Assembly: GCA_023429845.1 (NCBI GenBank)
Contig: JAEZCY010000178.1
Coordinates: 1-33,778, forward strand
Length of the DNA: 33,778 nt
From: Acidobacteriota bacterium
GTDB taxonomy: Bacteria > Acidobacteriota > Vicinamibacteria > Vicinamibacterales > Vicinamibacteraceae
Direction: 5' to 3'
Below the pieces are notes generated by a model that was given only the letters and a program-made list of their open reading frames with translations, ran no database searches and was not told where the DNA came from. Shown here one piece after another: positions 30,516-33,778 of the stretch (position 1 is its first letter; the number at the start of each line of letters is the position of its first letter). Made by a program: the position numbers and the translations under genes.

Positions 30516-31792
30516 GCCCCAATCACCTGCGTCGGCTGCAACAGGTGATTGCGGCGTCGGCTTTCGTCGGACTCATCGCACCGCTCGCAGCAGAGCAGGC
30601 CCGCGATGCCGGCGCGCGGCACGGCGCAGCGGCGCGTGGGGCAGCCGTCGCCGTGGCCGAGGTCGGTGGCGCGACCGAAGTTGGTGGCGGCGCCGATCCG
30701 ATCCCGTTGAGCGAGTACCTGGCAAGACTGAAGGCATCGCAGACTGCGGGACGTGAGCGGCGAGATCGGCGGTTGCAGGCGAAGGTCTCGGCCGAGAGCC
30801 GATCGGGTGTGCGGCGGCTTCGCATCAGGAACTTCCAGGTGCTCAGCGACAGCGACCGCAGTTTCGCAGGCTACGGCCTCGGCGCCGGGTCGTGGGACAC
30901 GGAAGTCGGTGTGCTCGCCAGCGCGGTTGCCCAGGAGTTCGTGGTGCAGGCAGCGCTGGCCGACGTACCGCTCGAATCGGTCGAGGTCGTGTTCACGAGC
31001 CATCAGGATGCGCAGCCGCGCCCGTCCGGCGCCGTGGCGTACCCGCGCAACCTGCAGTACGTCGCCTACATCGTCTCCTCTGCCAGCGACACGGCGCTCG
31101 AAGGCCTGCGCGCCCGTGTGCAGCGTGAGTCGCCGGTGCTCACGCTCGTCGCTGAGCCGCAGCCCATCGAGCACGGACGCGTCGTCTACACGCCGAGCCC
31201 TGCGGAGCCCGCTGCCGGGAGTCCTCCGGGCCTTCGGGACTTCCTGGTGGAGCAGGGGGCCGCGCTGCAGCGCCGCGCCGCGGCGGGGCGCGCCGCCGAG
31301 AGCGCCTCATCGTCGCTGCACGCGGTCGCGCGGGTCGAGGGAGGCACGGGCCTGCGCAACGTGCGCATGGGTGACGAGGGGTTCCAGGTGGTGCACGACG
31401 CGCCGCGCGACGCGGGCGGCTTCGACCTTGGACCGACGGTCGAGGAGCACCAGCTCGGCGTGATGGGTACGTGCCTCACGCACATCTTCGAGATCCAGGC
31501 GGCGCAGCGTCAGGTCGTCCTCGACAAGCTCGAGCTGCACGTCGAGGGCACCCTGACGCCCCGCAGCGCCGGGGCGCCGTCGCGACTGCGCGACGTGCGC
31601 TACACCGTGCACATCGACTCGCCGGCTCCAGCACAGGCGATCGACGAACTGCGCAAGGCCGTCGAAGCCGTGTGCCCGATCTACAACCTGCTCAAGGACG
31701 AGCAGCCGATCGCCGGACGCGTGGTGCGCGGCCGTGCGCAGTCCGCGCGTCCCGCGGTGGGATCCGCCGCGACCACCGCGGCGCAGCGCTGA
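30512..31792 (+). CDS. Exported tandem OsmC-like protein with a degenerate first domain
   Basis: A 426-residue protein with a signal peptide (about residues 1-27, AASAFVGLIAPLAAEQA). Two OsmC/Ohr-like domains follow, about residues 95-225 and 270-405. The second keeps both peroxidatic cysteines, Cys321 (VMGTCLTHIFEIQAA) and Cys388 (VEAVCPIYNLL), and has DLGPTVEEHQLG. The first aligns without gaps in these places but has Ala138 (VLASAVAQEFVVQAA) and Ser207 (VQRESPVLTLV), so it cannot react as a peroxidase. OsmC proteins are homodimers; this chain may form an intramolecular pair. Members reduce organic hydroperoxides, but many have other roles. GTG start, overlapping the carbonic anhydrase stop. 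A 10-bp hairpin begins six bases after the start codon. Confidence 0.85.
   Translation: MSPNHLRRLQQVIAASAFVGLIAPLAAEQARDAGARHGAAARGAAVAVAEVGGATEVGGGADPIPLSEYLARLKASQTAGRERRDRRLQAKVSAESRSGVRRLRIRNFQVLSDSDRSFAGYGLGAGSWDTEVGVLASAVAQEFVVQAALADVPLESVEVVFTSHQDAQPRPSGAVAYPRNLQYVAYIVSSASDTALEGLRARVQRESPVLTLVAEPQPIEHGRVVYTPSPAEPAAGSPPGLRDFLVEQGAALQRRAAAGRAAESASSSLHAVARVEGGTGLRNVRMGDEGFQVVHDAPRDAGGFDLGPTVEEHQLGVMGTCLTHIFEIQAAQRQVVLDKLELHVEGTLTPRSAGAPSRLRDVRYTVHIDSPAPAQAIDELRKAVEAVCPIYNLLKDEQPIAGRVVRGRAQSARPAVGSAATTAAQR
30520..30551 (+). promoter_or_regulatory. Hairpin at the start of the OsmC-like coding region
   Basis: CAATCACCTG (30520-30529) and CAGGTGATTG (30542-30551) are perfect complements with a 12-base loop. 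The 5' arm begins six bases after the GTG start codon, so a ribosome leaving the carbonic anhydrase stop would meet the stem. This could tune the ratio of the two proteins. The arms also read as codons, so chance is possible; 10 perfect pairs make it less likely. Confidence 0.5.
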
Positions 31793-31795
31793 CAG

Positions 31796-31821
31796 AGCCC
31801 GTCGGGCAAGGCCCGACGGCT
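31796..31821 (+). terminator. Strong hairpin after the OsmC-like gene
   Basis: The hairpin begins four bases after the stop. CCGTCGGGC and GCCCGACGG form a 9-bp stem with the loop AAG, extended by an AG/CT pair beyond one bulged C. There is no T-run after it (CTACATCTG follows). It could end the carbonic anhydrase-OsmC transcript. The motif also resembles dispersed REP-like palindromes of GC-rich genomes, which would need a genome search. Confidence 0.55.
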
Positions 31822-31918
31822 ACATCTGACAACTCCATACGTAGGCGCCCGGCCCAGCCCGGCGCGCAGCGGTGATTTGCCGCGACAATGGACGAGCCGC
31901 CCGGGTACTCTCTCGTCC

Positions 31919-33277
31919 ATGCTCGACGCGATTGCCGCCGCCAACGGGTGGCTCAACGGGTACGTCTGGGGCTGGCCGATCATCGTCCTCCTCCTCGGCA
32001 CCGGTGTGGTGATTACGGCGGCCACCGGGGTGGTGCAGGTGCGCTACCTCGGCGTGGCGCTGAAGGAAGTCCTGGGGCGCCTGTTCGAGAAGAGCACGGG
32101 CGTCGGCAGCGTGTCGCCGTTCCAGGCCGTGGCCACCGCGCTCGCCTCGACGGTGGGTGTGGGCAACATCGCCGGTGTGGCGACCGCAATCTCGATTGGC
32201 GGACCGGGCGCGCTGTTCTGGTTGTGGGTCTCCGGCGTGCTGGGGATGGCAACCAAGTTCGCCGAGATCGTCGTAGCGCTGCACTATCGCGAGCCGGACG
32301 AAACGGGCACGATGCGCGGCGGCGCGATGTACACGCTGAAGAAGGGCTTCGGCCTGCCCTGGCTCGGCGGTGTCTTTGCCGCGCTCGTGGCACTGGCCGC
32401 GTTCGGCATCGGCAACATGGTGCAGGCCAATTCGGTGGCCGACAGCCTGCGCGCCAGCTTCGGCGTCTCGCCGGCGGTGACCGGGATCGTGCTCGCCGTG
32501 CTGTCGGCGGCCGTCATCCTCGGCGGGATCAAACGTATCGGCGAGGTGGCCGAGATCATGGTGCCGGCCATGGCACTTCTGTACCTGGGGGGTGGCCTCC
32601 TGGTGCTCGTGCGCCATGCGGCCCTCCTGCCGGACGCGGTGGCGCTCGTGTTCCAGGACGCATTCACCGGCACCGCCGCGACCGGCGGCTTTGCCGGGTC
32701 CACGATGATGATGGCGCTGCGGTATGGCGTGGCGCGCGGGCTCTTCTCGAACGAAGCTGGCCTCGGCAGCGCGCCGATGGTGCATGCCGCGGCCCAGACC
32801 GATCATCCGGTGCGGCAGGGGTTGTACGGCATCTTCGAGGTGTTCGTGGACACGATCCTCGTGTGCACGACGACGGGGCTCGTCATCCTCGTGACGGGGG
32901 CGTGGTCCGGTGGGGCGACCGGCGCCGCACTCGCGGGCGAGGCGTTCTCGGCGGGGCTGCCCGGCACGTGGGGCAACATCGTGGTGACCACGAGCCTCGT
33001 GCTGTTTGCGTACTCGACGCTGATTGGGTGGAGCTACTACGGCGAGACCGGCGTCGTGTACCTGCTCGGCGCGCGCGCCGCCGTGCCGTACCGCCTGCTG
33101 TGGCTCGTGTTCATCTACCTCGGGGCGATCGGATCCCTGCACCTCGTGTGGGACATCGCCGACACGCTCAACGGCCTGATGGCGCTGCCCAACATCCTCA
33201 CGGTGCTGCTGTCGCTGGGGCTCATTCGGCGTCTCACCCGCGAGTTCTTCAGTGCACGCGCCCGGCAGGCTCGATAG
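31919..33277 (+). CDS. Alanine/glycine:cation symporter (AGCS family)
   Basis: A 452-residue membrane protein with about 10 to 11 hydrophobic helices. The family signature GVGNIAGVATAISIGGPGA (near residue 80) is followed by FWLWVSGVLGMATKFAEI. Later signature segments are GVARGLFSNEAGLGSAP and TLIGWSYYGE. AGCS proteins import alanine or glycine with Na+ or H+. The first helix begins right after the start (LDAIAAANGWLNGYVWGW, WPIIVLLLGTGVVI). The ATG at 31919 was preferred over the open frame from 31877; neither has a good ribosome site. It converges on the ABC permease with a 20-base gap. Substrate preference cannot be told. Confidence 0.92.
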   Translation: MLDAIAAANGWLNGYVWGWPIIVLLLGTGVVITAATGVVQVRYLGVALKEVLGRLFEKSTGVGSVSPFQAVATALASTVGVGNIAGVATAISIGGPGALFWLWVSGVLGMATKFAEIVVALHYREPDETGTMRGGAMYTLKKGFGLPWLGGVFAALVALAAFGIGNMVQANSVADSLRASFGVSPAVTGIVLAVLSAAVILGGIKRIGEVAEIMVPAMALLYLGGGLLVLVRHAALLPDAVALVFQDAFTGTAATGGFAGSTMMMALRYGVARGLFSNEAGLGSAPMVHAAAQTDHPVRQGLYGIFEVFVDTILVCTTTGLVILVTGAWSGGATGAALAGEAFSAGLPGTWGNIVVTTSLVLFAYSTLIGWSYYGETGVVYLLGARAAVPYRLLWLVFIYLGAIGSLHLVWDIADTLNGLMALPNILTVLLSLGLIRRLTREFFSARARQAR

Positions 33278-33297
33278 GACGCCGTGGTGCCGGCGCC

Positions 33298-33778
33298 TTA
33301 CCCGTGTGCGGCTGAAAGTTCCGTCGGGTCCGCGCCCGCGGGCGGCCGGCGGCGACGACGACGTGGCGTCAGCACCCAGGACGCGAGGCGGTCGAGCAGC
33401 AGGCCAAGGATGCCGATGACGATCACCGCGGCCATCAGTTCGGCGTATGCGAAGCGGTCGCGGGCGTCGAGGATGAAGTAGCCGAGACCCGAGTCCACAC
33501 CGAGCATCTCGGCCGGCACCAGGATGATCCATGCGGTGGTCAGCCCCAACCGCAGACCCGTGAGCACGTCCGTGCGCACACCGGGCCAGATGATCGTCCG
33601 CAGCAGCTCCCGCCGATTCGCACGCAGGCTGCGTCCGAGCATCAGCCACTGCCGATCGAGCGACGTGACCGCTGCGCTGGTGCTGAGCGCGACCGGCCAC
33701 ATCGCGCCGATGGCAATGAGGAAGTACACGGGCGGATCGCCGACACCGAACCAGATGATCGCGAGCGGGGTCCACGAG
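33298..33778 (-). CDS. ABC transporter permease (SsuC/TauC/NrtB type), N-terminus outside window
   Basis: The frame is open to the right edge, so only the last ~159 residues are present. They read WTPLAIIWFGVGDPP, FLIAIGAMWPVALSTSAAV, then the EAA loop GRSLRANRRELLRTIIWPGV and LRLGLTTAWIILVPAEMLG. This is the binding-protein-dependent permease signature of the nitrate/sulfonate/taurine group. The end is a short basic tail (TPRRRRRRPP). The ATPase and binding protein genes would be expected to the right. The substrate cannot be judged from the permease alone. Confidence 0.88.
   Translation of the reverse strand, partial: SWTPLAIIWFGVGDPPVYFLIAIGAMWPVALSTSAAVTSLDRQWLMLGRSLRANRRELLRTIIWPGVRTDVLTGLRLGLTTAWIILVPAEMLGVDSGLGYFILDARDRFAYAELMAAVIVIGILGLLLDRLASWVLTPRRRRRRPPAGADPTELSAAHG

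Noticed and set aside
31820..33775. 651-residue minus-strand open frame across the symporter
   Set aside because: Opposes an unmistakable AGCS symporter and partly overlaps the true permease frame; reads as His/Arg-rich noise.

Overview
The window is GC-rich chromosomal DNA, close to 70% G+C by eye, with long spurious reverse-strand reading frames as expected at that composition. No rRNA, tRNA, CRISPR array, insertion sequence or phage gene was seen. The gene families point to a free-living, carbohydrate-using bacterium, most likely an acidobacterium of the Vicinamibacteria type. The pointers are a YtxJ-type bacilliredoxin, a PVC-type haem-binding dehydrogenase, DUF1080 (3-keto-glycoside hydrolase) proteins, many exported enzymes with Tat or lipoprotein signals, and a short omega-type RNA polymerase subunit. 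The taxonomic call is inference.

Region 1 (1-8.6 kb): the 3' end of an esterase fused to a CBM9-like domain; a YtxJ bacilliredoxin; a small DNA-binding protein beside a perfect palindrome and an 8-bp tandem repeat; a minus-strand pair (phosphodiesterase, lactonase-fold propeller); a GT4 glycosyltransferase with an unrecognised N-terminal half; and an omega-like gene overlapping the start of a B12-binding radical SAM gene.

Region 2 (8.6-16 kb): an RRM RNA-binding protein and a zinc-ribbon protein. These are followed by a minus-strand operon (NAD(P)-binding/DUF1990 protein, FMN reductase, MhqO-like ring-cleaving dioxygenase) that looks like a quinone or electrophile response set. Next are a phytoene-desaturase/PYROXD2-like oxidoreductase and, facing it, a CrtX-like glycosyltransferase followed by a BLUF blue-light receptor. 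The last three could form a light and pigment module.

Region 3 (16-25.5 kb): a compact plus-strand operon, DUF1080 x2 - exported triple RidA - PVC-type dehydrogenase/cytochrome c - DUF1080, probably for periplasmic oxidative glycan metabolism. Opposing it is a two-gene minus-strand unit, a GpgS-like glycosyltransferase then a RoxA-like di-haem lipoprotein. A large inverted repeat separates this unit from the next region.

Region 4 (25.5-33.8 kb): a NarL-type two-component pair; the decayed remains of a CPA2 cation/proton antiporter that has lost its N-terminus and its central ion-binding segment; an exported sugar isomerase-like TIM barrel; a beta-carbonic anhydrase overlapping an exported tandem OsmC-like protein whose first domain has lost both catalytic cysteines; an alanine/glycine:cation symporter; and the 3' part of an ABC permease gene cut by the window edge.

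The most unusual items are the exported triple RidA locked between DUF1080 genes and a haem dehydrogenase, the carbonic anhydrase-tandem OsmC pair with a hairpin just after the second start codon, the omega-radical SAM pair, and the BLUF/CrtX-like neighbourhood.
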